Source: Methylobacterium sp. Leaf112 (GTDB lineage Bacteria > Pseudomonadota > Alphaproteobacteria > Rhizobiales > Beijerinckiaceae). Taken from it: 64,000 nt of DNA. The stretch lies in contig NZ_LMNG01000031.1 in assembly GCF_001423295.1 (NCBI RefSeq), positions 309,863 to 373,862 on the forward strand, written 5' to 3'. The translations under genes and the position numbers were made by a program. The notes beneath the pieces were generated by a model. That model was given only the letters and a program-made list of their open reading frames with translations. It ran no database searches and had not been told where the DNA came from. Positions 33,026 to 41,352 of this stretch are shown piece after piece; position 1 is the stretch's first letter, and each line of letters opens with the position of its first letter.

Positions 33026-33073
33026 CGGCGCCCGGCCCTTCCGGCGCCCGGCCCTTCCGGCGTTCAGCCCCTG
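33026..33073. repeat. Three tandem 16-bp copies
   Basis: CGGCGCCCGGCCCTTC is present twice exactly and a third time as CGGCGTTCAGCCCCTG, between the DUF892 gene and the small acidic protein. Probably slippage-derived. Confidence 0.6.
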
Positions 33074-33153
33074 CCGTGTCGGTCACAGGCGAAAGCCGGG
33101 AACACACCCGAGCGTCGCGGCTTGGTCTCTGCATTTCAGCGGGAGAGAGCACC

Positions 33154-33303
33154 ATGAGCCCAGGCGAGACCCACGACGCGTCCGAGACGAAGTCGGACCA
33201 GACGCAGCCCACCCCCCAGCAGCCCCCCAAGGGCGAGCCGCATCCGGCGATCCCGCAGGAGGACGATCCGGAGATCGAGAAGACCGAAGAACAGCCGAGC
33301 TGA
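33154..33303 (+). CDS. Tiny acidic, disordered hypothetical protein
   Basis: A 49-residue protein made almost entirely of Pro, Glu, Asp, Gln, Ser, Thr and Lys (for example TPQQPPKGEPHPAIPQEDDP). No hydrophobic core, so intrinsically disordered. A good GGGAGAG ribosome binding site lies 7 bases before the ATG, which is the main reason to believe it is translated. It sits in a run of stress-type genes. Confidence 0.6.
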   Translation: MSPGETHDASETKSDQTQPTPQQPPKGEPHPAIPQEDDPEIEKTEEQPS

Positions 33304-33334
33304 CGCCCCCCGCCCGAGAGACGAGGCAGAGTTC

Positions 33335-33736
33335 ATGAACAGTGCACCGGACGGTTCGGTGATCCGGCGTGAATCACCGCGCCCGGATCTTCTGGCTTTC
33401 GAGATCAAGGACCGGATCACAAAGCCGGATATCGAGTGGATGTCGGCCGTCACCGACGAGGCCATGAAGAGCCTCGACACCATCGACATGCTGATCGTGA
33501 TGTCGAACTACGAGGGCTCCGACCTCGGCGCGACCTTCGACGGCTACGCGGCGAGCGTGAAGGCGCGCTCGCTGGCGCACATCCGGCGCTACGTCGTCGT
33601 GGGTGCGCCGGCCTTCGCAAAGGCGATGATCGACCTGTCAGGCTTCGTCATGCCGGTGGAGACGAAAACCTTCGATCTCGCGGACGAGGGGGCGGCTTGG
33701 GCCTGGCTCGCGAACGCGCCGACGACCAAGGCTTAG
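33335..33736 (+). CDS. SpoIIAA-like STAS-fold protein
   Basis: A 133-residue protein resembling the SpoIIAA-like family (PF11964): an N-terminal strand DLLAFEIKDRITKPDIEWM, the central ...IDMLIVMSNYEGSDLGATFDG and RRYVVVGAPAFAKAM. Family members are STAS-fold proteins with poorly known roles. It follows the disordered small protein by 31 bases, so probably shares its transcript. Confidence 0.75.
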   Translation: MNSAPDGSVIRRESPRPDLLAFEIKDRITKPDIEWMSAVTDEAMKSLDTIDMLIVMSNYEGSDLGATFDGYAASVKARSLAHIRRYVVVGAPAFAKAMIDLSGFVMPVETKTFDLADEGAAWAWLANAPTTKA

Positions 33737-33790
33737 ACGCTGCCCCTCAGACCCGTCCGGTGCGCGTCGGACCGCGCATCGGATGGGATT

Positions 33791-34039
33791 TTAGCGAGCG
33801 GCGGTCGCCTCGGCATCCGCCACGATCTGAATGGTGCGCGCGGCGTTGAGGGGCTTTGCCACGACCACGAGGTTCGGCGTGGTGGTGAGGTCGCTGACAC
33901 GACGCACCTTCTGGGTGTCGCGGGCCTGCTCGCGGAAGAGCGGCGGGGTCAGGTACGTCGCCTCGCCGGCAACGGCGGCGCCCGACACGAAAGCGGCCGA
34001 CACGAGGGTGGCGAGGGTGAGGGCGGTCATGGCGCGCAT
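33791..34039 (-). CDS. Small secreted hypothetical protein
   Basis: An 82-residue protein with a signal peptide (MTALTLATLVSAAFVSGAAVA, cleavage before GEATY). The mature part of about 55 residues is polar with no cysteine and no family I recognise. It reads leftward, convergent with the SpoIIAA-like gene. Upstream, a plausible promoter reads TTGATC-18 bp-CTATAG within the first repeated CTATAG site. Confidence 0.6.
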   Translation of the reverse strand: MRAMTALTLATLVSAAFVSGAAVAGEATYLTPPLFREQARDTQKVRRVSDLTTTPNLVVVAKPLNAARTIQIVADAEATAAR

Positions 34040-34713
34040 GGGAAAATCTCCGTTTGAGCAGCTCGATGCCGCCCGATGGAGTGATTAGACCACGCTTTTG
34101 TGCGGTGCGGTATGCTGTTTTTGCAGCGCACTATAGCGCCGAGCCGGGTTCGCGGATCAACTATAGCGCCGATCCTATATTGCAGAGCACAGGAGAGATT
34201 GGCTTGAGCCATGCTCCCCGCGCATTCCCCAGGGTTTCGTTAATTTTCAATGCAAAAATAACTTGGTCGAGGCGAAAGTTTTTCTTCTCAGAGGCGGCAA
34301 ATCCCAGACTCCGGTAACCCGATCGGCATTTTCGGGCCGGTCGACCGGACCGACGGGTCGGGCCACTGGCACGCGTCTCCACCATCGCCGGTCGCGGCGA
34401 CGTCTGCCCCGGGAGGCACGCTGCGATGGTCCGATCGGCCACGCTCGGTCCGCACGGCCCCGTGGGTGGTCCTCCTCGGACCTTGGCCGCACGCCATCCG
34501 CGAGTCGCGGGCCATCCCCACCCGCACGGCTACCAAGGTTCATCACTGAAACCGCACCGCACGCAATCATGTAGCGAGTCAAATCCGTGGATCACAACCA
34601 AAACGAAGCATCGGTTCGCAGTATTGTTCGCCTCGACGTGCGATGAAGTTTGCATCAATTAGGATTAAAAATTAGGCATTTCATCGTGCGCAAACACGAC
34701 GTTTACATTCGTA
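34040..34713. other. AT-rich non-coding region with duplicated ACTATAGCGCCGA
   Basis: No gene is supported in this 674-base stretch. The 13-mer ACTATAGCGCCGA occurs at 34130-34142 and 34160-34172, 30 bases apart. A second AT-rich block (about 34560-34713) precedes the chemoreceptor and should hold its promoter. Base composition is clearly lower in GC than the flanks. Confidence 0.5.
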
Positions 34714-36804
34714 ATGCAGTCAGAGCGGGATTTCTTCTCCTGGGTTGCTCCGATGCTCGGTTCCGTTCTCTCGTCCCTCCGCGGCCGAATTCTCCTCGTC
34801 GCCCTGGCGCCGTGCCTCGCCTTCGCCGTGGTGGCGAGCATTGCGCTCTCCGGGCGAATCGAAGAGCGCGGCCGCATGGTCGAGGTGGAGCGCCTTCTCG
34901 GCCTCGCGGGTCATGCCGGCGGTTTCGTGCACGAGGCCCAGCGCGAACGCGGCGCCTCCAGCCTGTATCTCGGATCGAAGGGTACCCGGTTCCGCGCCGA
35001 ACTCGACACCCAGCGCGGCCGAACGGATGCAAGCCGCGAGCGTCTCATGACGAGCTACGGCTCGATGGAGACGGGCGCCGCCGGCGGACTCGCCCCAAGG
35101 GGCAGAACCCTCGCCACCGCCCTTGAGGGTCTCGCCGCGCACCGTCAGGCGGTGGACACCCTCGCCCGCAGCCCGGCCCAGAACCTCGCGGCCTACACCG
35201 ATCTCATCGGCAAGGCCCTCGACCTCGTTCGGGACATGTCCCAGGTCGCGGACGACGCCGCCCTGAGCGCACGGGTCTCGGCCTACTCGTCGTTCCTGTC
35301 CCTGAAGGAGCTCGCCGGCCAGGAGCGCGCGACCGGGGCCGCCATCATCGGCAGCGGCCAGCTCGATCTGCCGGGGTTCTCAAGGCTGACGGCCCTCGGC
35401 GCCGGTCAGGCGATCCACGAATCCCTGTTCCGCCTCGCCGCCGATCGCGCGCAGGCCGAACTCCTCGACGCCGTCGCCACGAGCCCGGCGGCCCGGGAGG
35501 TCGAGCGCCAGCGGGCGATCGTCCTGGCGACGATCCCGGGCCAACCCCTCGGCATCACCGATGCACCGGGCTGGTTCACCGCCGCGACGCAGCGCATCGA
35601 CGCGCTCAAGGGGATCGAGGATCGACTCGTCGACGATCTCGGGCGCGCCGCGGCAGCGGCACGTTCGGGCGTGGAGCGTAGCGCCGTCCTGTGGTTGAGC
35701 GCCAGCTTGGCGACCCTCGCCCTGTCCTGCCTCGTCGCCTTCGGCTTCGGCACCGCCATCGCCCGTCCGCTCACCCGGATCGCCGATGCCCTGTCGGCCA
35801 TCGGGCGCGGCGCGGATGCCGGCCCGCTTCCCACGAAAGGCCCCCGCGAGGTCATGGCCATCGCTCGCGCGGCCGCCGAGTTCCGCGACAGCCTGAGCGA
35901 GGGCCGGCGCATCCGTGCGGAGTCCGAGCAGCTGACGCACGCTTCGGCGACCGAGCGGCGCCAGGCGATGCTCGCCCTCGCCGACGGGTTCGAGGCGCGG
36001 GCCGGCGGCATCGTCGAAGCGGTCTCGGCGGCCTCGGCCCAGCTCGAAGCCGCGGCCTACGCCCTGTCACAGGCCGCCAACGACACCTCGACCTTGAGCG
36101 GCGCCGTCGCCAGCACCTCGCGGAATGCGGCGCTCAGCGCCGATACGGTGGCGGCGGCGACGGAGGAACTCAGCGCCTCCGTGCGCGAGATCGGCACTCG
36201 CGTCGAGACTTCCGCCACGGTGGCGGCCCAGGCCGAGCGCGACACCGCCCGCATGGGCGAGGACGTGCGCCGCCTCGCGGCGGCGGCCGGCAGCATCGGC
36301 GAGATCGTCGGGCTCATCTCCAGCATCGCCGGCCAGACCAACCTGCTCGCCCTCAACGCCACCATCGAGGCCGCGCGGGCCGGCGACGCCGGCCGAGGTT
36401 TCGCGGTAGTCGCCGCCGAGGTGAAGGAACTCGCCAACCAGACCACCCGGGCGACCGAGGAGATCGCCGCCAAGGTCCAGGAGATCACCGCCTCCACCTC
36501 GGCGTCCGTCGAGACCATCGGGGGCATCGCCACGGTGATCCAACGCCTCAGCACCCTGTCGCAGGACATCGCCGCGGCGGTCCAGCAGCAGGACGCGGCC
36601 ACCCAGGAGATCGCCCGCACAACAATCCTCACCTCTGACGGCACCCGCCAGGTCTCGACCCACATCGCCGGCGTCAGCGAGGCGGCGGAGTCCGCCCGCT
36701 CGGGCTCGGACCAGGTGCTGACCGCCGCCAGCGACCTCGCCCGCCAGGCCACGAGCCTGCGCGCCGAGGTCGACGGGTTCCTCGCCACCGTGCGGGCGGC
36801 GTGA
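34714..36804 (+). CDS. Methyl-accepting chemotaxis protein with NIT-type sensor domain
   Basis: A 696-residue chemoreceptor. TM1 is near residues 25-47 ([20 protein letters not shown]). The periplasmic region (about 50-325) matches the nitrate/nitrite-sensing NIT domain in [21 protein letters not shown]...[14 protein letters not shown]2 is near 327-350 ([22 protein letters not shown]), followed by HAMP and the signalling domain with its hairpin tip ([27 protein letters not shown] in pieces). It has no C-terminal CheR pentapeptide. An alternative start at codon 14 exists. Ligand nitrate/nitrite is inference. Confidence 0.88.
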   Translation: MQSERDFFSWVAPMLGSVLSSLRGRILLVALAPCLAFAVVASIALSGRIEERGRMVEVERLLGLAGHAGGFVHEAQRERGASSLYLGSKGTRFRAELDTQRGRTDASRERLMTSYGSMETGAAGGLAPRGRTLATALEGLAAHRQAVDTLARSPAQNLAAYTDLIGKALDLVRDMSQVADDAALSARVSAYSSFLSLKELAGQERATGAAIIGSGQLDLPGFSRLTALGAGQAIHESLFRLAADRAQAELLDAVATSPAAREVERQRAIVLATIPGQPLGITDAPGWFTAATQRIDALKGIEDRLVDDLGRAAAAARSGVERSAVLWLSASLATLALSCLVAFGFGTAIARPLTRIADALSAIGRGADAGPLPTKGPREVMAIARAAAEFRDSLSEGRRIRAESEQLTHASATERRQAMLALADGFEARAGGIVEAVSAASAQLEAAAYALSQAANDTSTLSGAVASTSRNAALSADTVAAATEELSASVREIGTRVETSATVAAQAERDTARMGEDVRRLAAAAGSIGEIVGLISSIAGQTNLLALNATIEAARAGDAGRGFAVVAAEVKELANQTTRATEEIAAKVQEITASTSASVETIGGIATVIQRLSTLSQDIAAAVQQQDAATQEIARTTILTSDGTRQVSTHIAGVSEAAESARSGSDQVLTAASDLARQATSLRAEVDGFLATVRAA

Positions 36805-36866
36805 ACCGAACGGGAACGATACGCTTTCCGCTTGATCAGTTCGGCAGGGTGGTGAAACGCGGGTCC

Positions 36867-36887
36867 CCTCTCCTGGAAGGAGAGGGA
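36867..36887. repeat. Hairpin after the chemoreceptor gene
   Basis: A 9-bp perfect stem CCCTCTCCT-gga-AGGAGAGGG, a common intergenic hairpin type in Rhizobiales. No T-tract; it may stabilise or weakly terminate the chemoreceptor mRNA. The remaining gap to 37064 shows nothing else. Confidence 0.55.
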
Positions 36888-37064
36888 GCACCGACGCGAC
36901 CGTTCGATCCGAGATGACCAACCGGAGGCGGTATGAGACCCCGTGCCGAGAATTGGCTGCTCGGGAGCTCTCGATCGACGTCCCGATCCTTCGATACCCC
37001 AGATCGGGGGCCTTCGGCACGTCGAGGGCCGAGACCCAGGATCGATCCGGGTCTCAGGTCCGCG

Positions 37065-38150
37065 TCAAGGGGCCTGGAAGACTTCTTCGACCCATCCTGT
37101 GCGGAGCCAGGCCGGCATGCGGGCGTGGCAGCGGAACCCACGGTCGCGGGCGAGGTCCGCGACGACATTCTGGCGGTGGTCGCCGTTCTGGACGGCGGAT
37201 TCCTGATTGATGCTGAGGAACAGGCCGCCGGGGCGGATACGGTCGAGGTAGCGTCCGGCATCCGCCGGCGCCATCTCGGGCATGCTGTCGATGTTGATCA
37301 CCACATCCCAATCGGCAAACCGGTCTGCGCCTCCCGCGTAGGCGTTCACCAGGGCGATACCGGGCTCGCTTCGGTGGCCGAAGCCGACCACGTCCGCTCC
37401 GAACGCGGTGGCGAGCAGGATGTATTGCGGCACGAGGACCGGCGGCAGGTCGATGATGGCGAACCGCTCGCAGCCCATCCGCCGGGCGTAATAGGCAAGG
37501 TGGCCGGAGCCGCCACCGATCTCGAGGAGTGCAGGGGACCGAATCCCGAAATCGCGGGCGATCCGGTGGGCGCGCAAAGCCCCATAGATCCCGTCGAAGT
37601 GCCGATCGGAAAACGTGCCCTTGGCGAGTTGGACGCCGAACAGTTCGCCGGCCTGGCGGGGCGGGGTCAGGTCGCTCCCGATCCGATCCTCGATGGCTGC
37701 GAACAGGGCATCGAGTCCGTCGAGGACGAACTGCGTCTGGCCGTGCTCACGGCTCTGGACCCGCCCGGCACCGACGGCCTCCGAGAGGCGTACGAGCCGA
37801 TCGAGGATGATCCGTCCGACATGGAGGCGCGCCGCCGGATTGGACGTGAGGGATTCGTGGACCATGTGGCCCTGGAGGAAACCATGGGTCAGGGGCGTCG
37901 CGTAGAGCCGTTCCTCCACACGCGCCGCACGCACGGGGTCGTCGCCGGCGAGGTCGGCGAGACTCTCGCCGTAGAGTTCGGCATAGTCGCTCCAGAGCGA
38001 GGCATCGAGGCGCGCGGCCGGTGCCAAGCTCCGAACGTACGACCGAAGTCGCGCCTGCGGACCCGGATCGAGGCTGACACCGGTGCCGAATCCGAAGAGC
38101 TCGTCGCACAATCCCGTCCAATCGGGACGCCGGGAAAACGGATGCGACAC
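37065..38150 (-). CDS. Putative sugar O-methyltransferase
   Basis: A 361-residue protein with an N-terminal helical region and a C-terminal SAM-binding domain starting ALLEIGGGSGHLAYYARRMG, then AIIDLPPVLVPQYIL and the catalytic-region WDVVINIDSMPEM. This fits the 'putative sugar O-methyltransferase' family found in capsule and O-antigen clusters. I chose GTG 38150 because AGGAG lies 10 bases upstream; the frame continues upstream without resemblance. It ends the leftward surface-glycan gene run. Confidence 0.78.
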   Translation of the reverse strand: MSHPFSRRPDWTGLCDELFGFGTGVSLDPGPQARLRSYVRSLAPAARLDASLWSDYAELYGESLADLAGDDPVRAARVEERLYATPLTHGFLQGHMVHESLTSNPAARLHVGRIILDRLVRLSEAVGAGRVQSREHGQTQFVLDGLDALFAAIEDRIGSDLTPPRQAGELFGVQLAKGTFSDRHFDGIYGALRAHRIARDFGIRSPALLEIGGGSGHLAYYARRMGCERFAIIDLPPVLVPQYILLATAFGADVVGFGHRSEPGIALVNAYAGGADRFADWDVVINIDSMPEMAPADAGRYLDRIRPGGLFLSINQESAVQNGDHRQNVVADLARDRGFRCHARMPAWLRTGWVEEVFQAP

Positions 38151-38277
38151 GCGGGGGCTACTCCTGTTGCCCCGTTCTACAACCCCAGAGCAGAACGGCC
38201 AAGCCTTGGCGGTCGAGCCTCGGGGGCCACGTCGTGATGGCCGCTCCGATCCGCTCGAGGGGACGGGCTGATCCGAG

Positions 38278-38353
38278 AGAGGCCGAACCATCTCACAGAG
38301 GCCAGGTCACCTTACAAAGGCCAAGTCACCTCATAGAGGCCAAATCATCCGGT
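38278..38353. repeat. Four tandem 19-bp repeats
   Basis: Consecutive copies begin AGAGGCCGAACCATCTCAC, AGAGGCCAGGTCACCTTAC, AAAGGCCAAGTCACCTCAT and AGAGGCCAAATCATCCGGT. The last one and a half copies encode the final residues and stop codon of the adjacent leftward methyltransferase gene. Confidence 0.8.
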
Positions 38354-39197
38354 CCTCGGCCGCGTGACCGCCGATGCTCAAGGCCGGACGCGTCGCGCCG
38401 GGCTGGCGCAGGGGGTGGTCGAGGACGTGGAGGCCGTACATCTGTTCGAGCCAGGGCTCGTCGACGAAGGGCCGCCGGTAGCGAAGGGTGCGTAAGGTAT
38501 CGATCTTTCGCGATGCCGAGGCGCCCTGGTTGAACTCGTCGATGGCGAGCAATTGCCCGCACCAGCGGTTACGGAACAGGCTGCCGATGCGGGCCGGGCC
38601 GCCGATGGTGTCGTCGAAATAGGCCGGCACCACGGGGAGCAGGCAATCGGCCTTCGCCCCCGAGAACAAGGTCAGGCAGTCGACGCTGGAGCGGTAGATG
38701 TCGACATCGACGCTGACGAAGCCCACCGGCATCGCAGGCGTCAGCCCCGCGATGAAGCCCGGCAGGGTCTCGGCGATGTCGCCCCACACCATGGTGGCGT
38801 GCTCCGACAGCGCCTCGGGGTCGCGGGTCGGGAAGTCGCCCGCCTGCCAAATCTCGGGATGGTCGCGCACATCGACCAGGGACGGCAGGCCCGCTCCGGT
38901 GTCGAAGCCGAAGATGGTGAATCGGACGCCCGTCACCGCCGTCACCTTTGCGGCGAGCTCCGACAGGGCGCGCAGGCCTGCGCCCTCGGCGACGCCGAAC
39001 TCAATGGCCGCCACGTGGTCTATTCCTGAAAAGCGCGCGACATCCGCCGCCGTCAGCAGGCCGAATAGGTAGAACGGCCGCGTCTCGACGTCGTAGCGGG
39101 CCCGCTCGCGCAAGTCCGTGGAAACGGCGGCGCGGGCGCGCTCGGCCAGAAGGAACTCCGGATAGCGCCCCGTGAGCGGCGGCAGGGCCTCAGACAG
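38331..39197 (-). CDS. SAM-dependent methyltransferase-like protein
   Basis: About 288 residues. The core IDHVAAIEFGVAEGAGLRALSELA looks like a degenerate SAM-binding loop, and VGFVSVDVDIYRSS with ...LPVVPAYFDDTIG resembles the metal-dependent TylF/macrocin-O-methyltransferase fold. No ATG or GTG fits. CTG 39197 is proposed because AGGAGG lies exactly 6 bases before it inside the end of the upstream gene, overlapping that gene's stop by 8 bases; a TTG further up (near 39213) is the alternative. Substrate probably a surface sugar. Confidence 0.68.
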   Translation of the reverse strand: MSEALPPLTGRYPEFLLAERARAAVSTDLRERARYDVETRPFYLFGLLTAADVARFSGIDHVAAIEFGVAEGAGLRALSELAAKVTAVTGVRFTIFGFDTGAGLPSLVDVRDHPEIWQAGDFPTRDPEALSEHATMVWGDIAETLPGFIAGLTPAMPVGFVSVDVDIYRSSVDCLTLFSGAKADCLLPVVPAYFDDTIGGPARIGSLFRNRWCGQLLAIDEFNQGASASRKIDTLRTLRYRRPFVDEPWLEQMYGLHVLDHPLRQPGATRPALSIGGHAAEDRMIWPL

Positions 39198-39984
39198 GGG
39201 TCGCCTCCTCAAGCTTCTTCCACTGCACCGTGCGGGGCGTGGCATCGCCCTCTTCGGGATGACGGGAGTAGTAGAAGAACGCGAGCGACTTGCGGGTGCG
39301 CCCCTCGGGGCAGGCCAGCGGCTCGGGGTGGCCGTGATGCGAGGTCGACAGGGTACTGAACACCGCGAGCCGGTTGAAGTGCGGCATCACCCGGGCCTCG
39401 CACTTGGTGGCGTCGCGGTTCCAGAGCTGGAGGTCGCCGCCCCAGGATTCGTCCCAGTCCTTGTTGAGATAGAGGATGGCGTTGAGCTTCCGGTAGAGCC
39501 CGAACGGCTCGATCATGTTGAAGTCCGCGTGCACCCGGAGTTTCCCGCCCGGCAGGATCTGGTGCATGCCGCCGCCGTTGAGGCACGGGTCGGAGATGAG
39601 GTCCTTCAGGCCCGTCAGCGTCTCCAGGAAGTGCAGGAACGTGTAGGAATTGAACGCGTAGCACATGTTATGGATGAGCGGCGGCGCGCCCTCCATCCGC
39701 GAGGCGTGGCGCACCCCGAGCTTCTTCGGCTGATTGACCGTATCGCCCGCCTTCCAGTCGAACCACACCGGATCGTCCACCCCCGGATAGGCGGCGTGGA
39801 TGCGCTCGGCCACGTCGGCGGGCAGGAAGTCGTCGATCACCACGTGCGGGAATGGGTGCGCGCCGTTGTAGCCGGCGGCGTAATGCGCTGCCTTCTCCTG
39901 GAGGAACGCGTCCTCGAACTTGAAGAAGGGCTCGCCCACAGGGGGGAGGGGAGCCGGGGCCGCTCGCTTGAAGAGGTTCAGCAT
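39190..39984 (-). CDS. 2-oxoglutarate/Fe(II)-dependent oxygenase
   Basis: A 264-residue cupin-fold hydroxylase of the prolyl-4-hydroxylase-like 2OG-FeII_Oxy group. The iron ligands are His152 and Asp154 (RVHADFN) and His217 (TSHHGHP); Arg231 (RTRKSLAFFYY) should bind 2-oxoglutarate. Relatives are found in polysaccharide and glycoprotein loci, but substrates are mostly unknown. It lies 66 bases after the GT4 gene and overlaps the next methyltransferase, so all are in one operon. Confidence 0.85.
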   Translation of the reverse strand: MLNLFKRAAPAPLPPVGEPFFKFEDAFLQEKAAHYAAGYNGAHPFPHVVIDDFLPADVAERIHAAYPGVDDPVWFDWKAGDTVNQPKKLGVRHASRMEGAPPLIHNMCYAFNSYTFLHFLETLTGLKDLISDPCLNGGGMHQILPGGKLRVHADFNMIEPFGLYRKLNAILYLNKDWDESWGGDLQLWNRDATKCEARVMPHFNRLAVFSTLSTSHHGHPEPLACPEGRTRKSLAFFYYSRHPEEGDATPRTVQWKKLEEATPV

Positions 39985-40050
39985 CGACGCGATGTCTCGA
40001 AAGGGTGGGGCAAGCGATGTCGGTCCGCGCCGTGGCGGAATCGTGGCGGC

Positions 40051-41244
40051 TTACAGGAGGGAGGCGATGAGCGCCTTCTGGCGCGGCAGGCAGTGGCCGT
40101 GGAGGTCGTAGCGCTCCAGGATGGTGCGGCGCGCCTCCAGCCGGATGGCGTCGTAGTCGCGCGGGCGCTCCAGCACGGCGCGGACCCGCTCGGCCAGGGC
40201 GTGGGCATCGTGGAAATCGACGAGCAGGCCGTTGTGGCCGTCGACGATCACCTCCTCCACCGGGGGCGTGCGCGAGCCGATCACCAGGCACTCGGCCGCC
40301 ATGGCCTCCAGCATCGACCAGGACAGGAAGTACGGGTACGTCAGATAGATGTGCGCCGAACTCACGTAGAGCACGTCGAGGAAGGTGGTGTAGGGCACCC
40401 GCCCGAGGAAGTGGACGCGGGTCGCATCGATCTCCAGCTCGGCGAGCAGGCGCTGCCGGTGGGTCTCGCCGTTGGGCAGCGGGTTGCCGTAGGCCGGCTC
40501 GTCGGCCCCGATGATCACGAAATGCGCCTTCGGCCGGGTCTTGCACAGCTCGGCGATGGCCCGGATGGCGGTGGGGAAGCCGCGCAGGGGCTCCAACCCG
40601 CGCCCCACATAGGTCACCACCTCGTCCGCGCTCGTCAGCACGCGCCCGTCGGGGAGGGTGAGCTTGCCCCGGGCCGGGCGGCGGATCGACACCGTGTCGA
40701 TCCCGTCGTGGATCACGTTGAGCTTCTTCTGGATCGAGGCCGGATAGCTCGCGTACTGATAGTGCATCGGCGTCAGGCCGGCGTCGCACAGCTCGGCCGA
40801 CATCACGTTGGCGGTGTTCTTCATCCGGAACACGAACGGCGCGTCGCGGTCCACGGGCTCGGTCGGTTCGAAGTCGGCCAGGGGCTTCGCGCGAAGATAC
40901 CACTCGAAATAGCCGAGCACCGGCACCTTCGGGTAGAGGTCCTTGACGTAGAGGAGCTCGCCCCAGCCCACGTGGCCGATGATGAGGTCCGGCACCACCT
41001 TGAGCTCGGTCTGGAGGTGGAGGAGCGCCTTCGTCACCTTCTGCGCGTAGGTGAAGTGCGCCATCACCGGCAGCTCGTTCTTCACGTCGATCTGGTACTG
41101 GACCCGCTTCGTCCCCATCGATTCGCCCTGCCCGGCGGTGATGAAGTAGACGTCGTTCCCCGCCGCCGCCATCGCGGGGGCGAGGTTGCGGAACTGCGCC
41201 GGAATGTTCTGATGCACGAAGGCGATCACGGGCTTTTTCGACAC
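40051..41244 (-). CDS. Glycosyltransferase family 4
   Basis: A 397-residue GT-B enzyme. The N-terminal Rossmann domain has VIAFVHQNIPAQFRNLAPAMAAAG and PDLIIGHVGWGELL. The C-terminal domain holds the donor site: TYVGRGLEPLRGFPTAI, HFVIIGADEPAYG and the acidic E-x7-E region (LSWSMLEAMAAECLVIGSRTPPVEE). It transfers a sugar from a nucleotide donor onto a surface glycan in the cytoplasm. First gene of the leftward operon; divergent from the radical SAM gene. Confidence 0.9.
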   Translation of the reverse strand: MSKKPVIAFVHQNIPAQFRNLAPAMAAAGNDVYFITAGQGESMGTKRVQYQIDVKNELPVMAHFTYAQKVTKALLHLQTELKVVPDLIIGHVGWGELLYVKDLYPKVPVLGYFEWYLRAKPLADFEPTEPVDRDAPFVFRMKNTANVMSAELCDAGLTPMHYQYASYPASIQKKLNVIHDGIDTVSIRRPARGKLTLPDGRVLTSADEVVTYVGRGLEPLRGFPTAIRAIAELCKTRPKAHFVIIGADEPAYGNPLPNGETHRQRLLAELEIDATRVHFLGRVPYTTFLDVLYVSSAHIYLTYPYFLSWSMLEAMAAECLVIGSRTPPVEEVIVDGHNGLLVDFHDAHALAERVRAVLERPRDYDAIRLEARRTILERYDLHGHCLPRQKALIASLL

Positions 41245-41275
41245 GCGCGGAACTTTCAGCGGCTCAACAATCGAC

Positions 41276-41323
41276 GCGCCCTATAGCGCACCGCCACATT
41301 CTCGGCCATTGCGCCCTGTAGCG
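41276..41323. promoter_or_regulatory. Duplicated GCGCCCTATAGCG sites in a divergent promoter region
   Basis: GCGCCCTATAGCG at 41276-41288 and GCGCCCTGTAGCG at 41311-41323 lie in the 108-base region between the GT4 and radical SAM genes. A related pair with CTATAGCGC occurs at 34130-34172. They may be regulator binding sites or duplicated -10-like elements. Confidence 0.4.
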
Positions 41324-41352
41324 ACGGGGACCGAACGAGGGACCGAGGACCG

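Noticed and set aside
38278-38353. CRISPR-like array
   Set aside because: The 19-bp units are directly adjacent without spacers and no cas gene is present.
39172-41286. A 700-codon + strand frame opposite the oxygenase and GT4 genes
   Set aside because: Antisense composition (His/Val/Gly/Arg-rich); both minus-strand genes have clear catalytic motifs.
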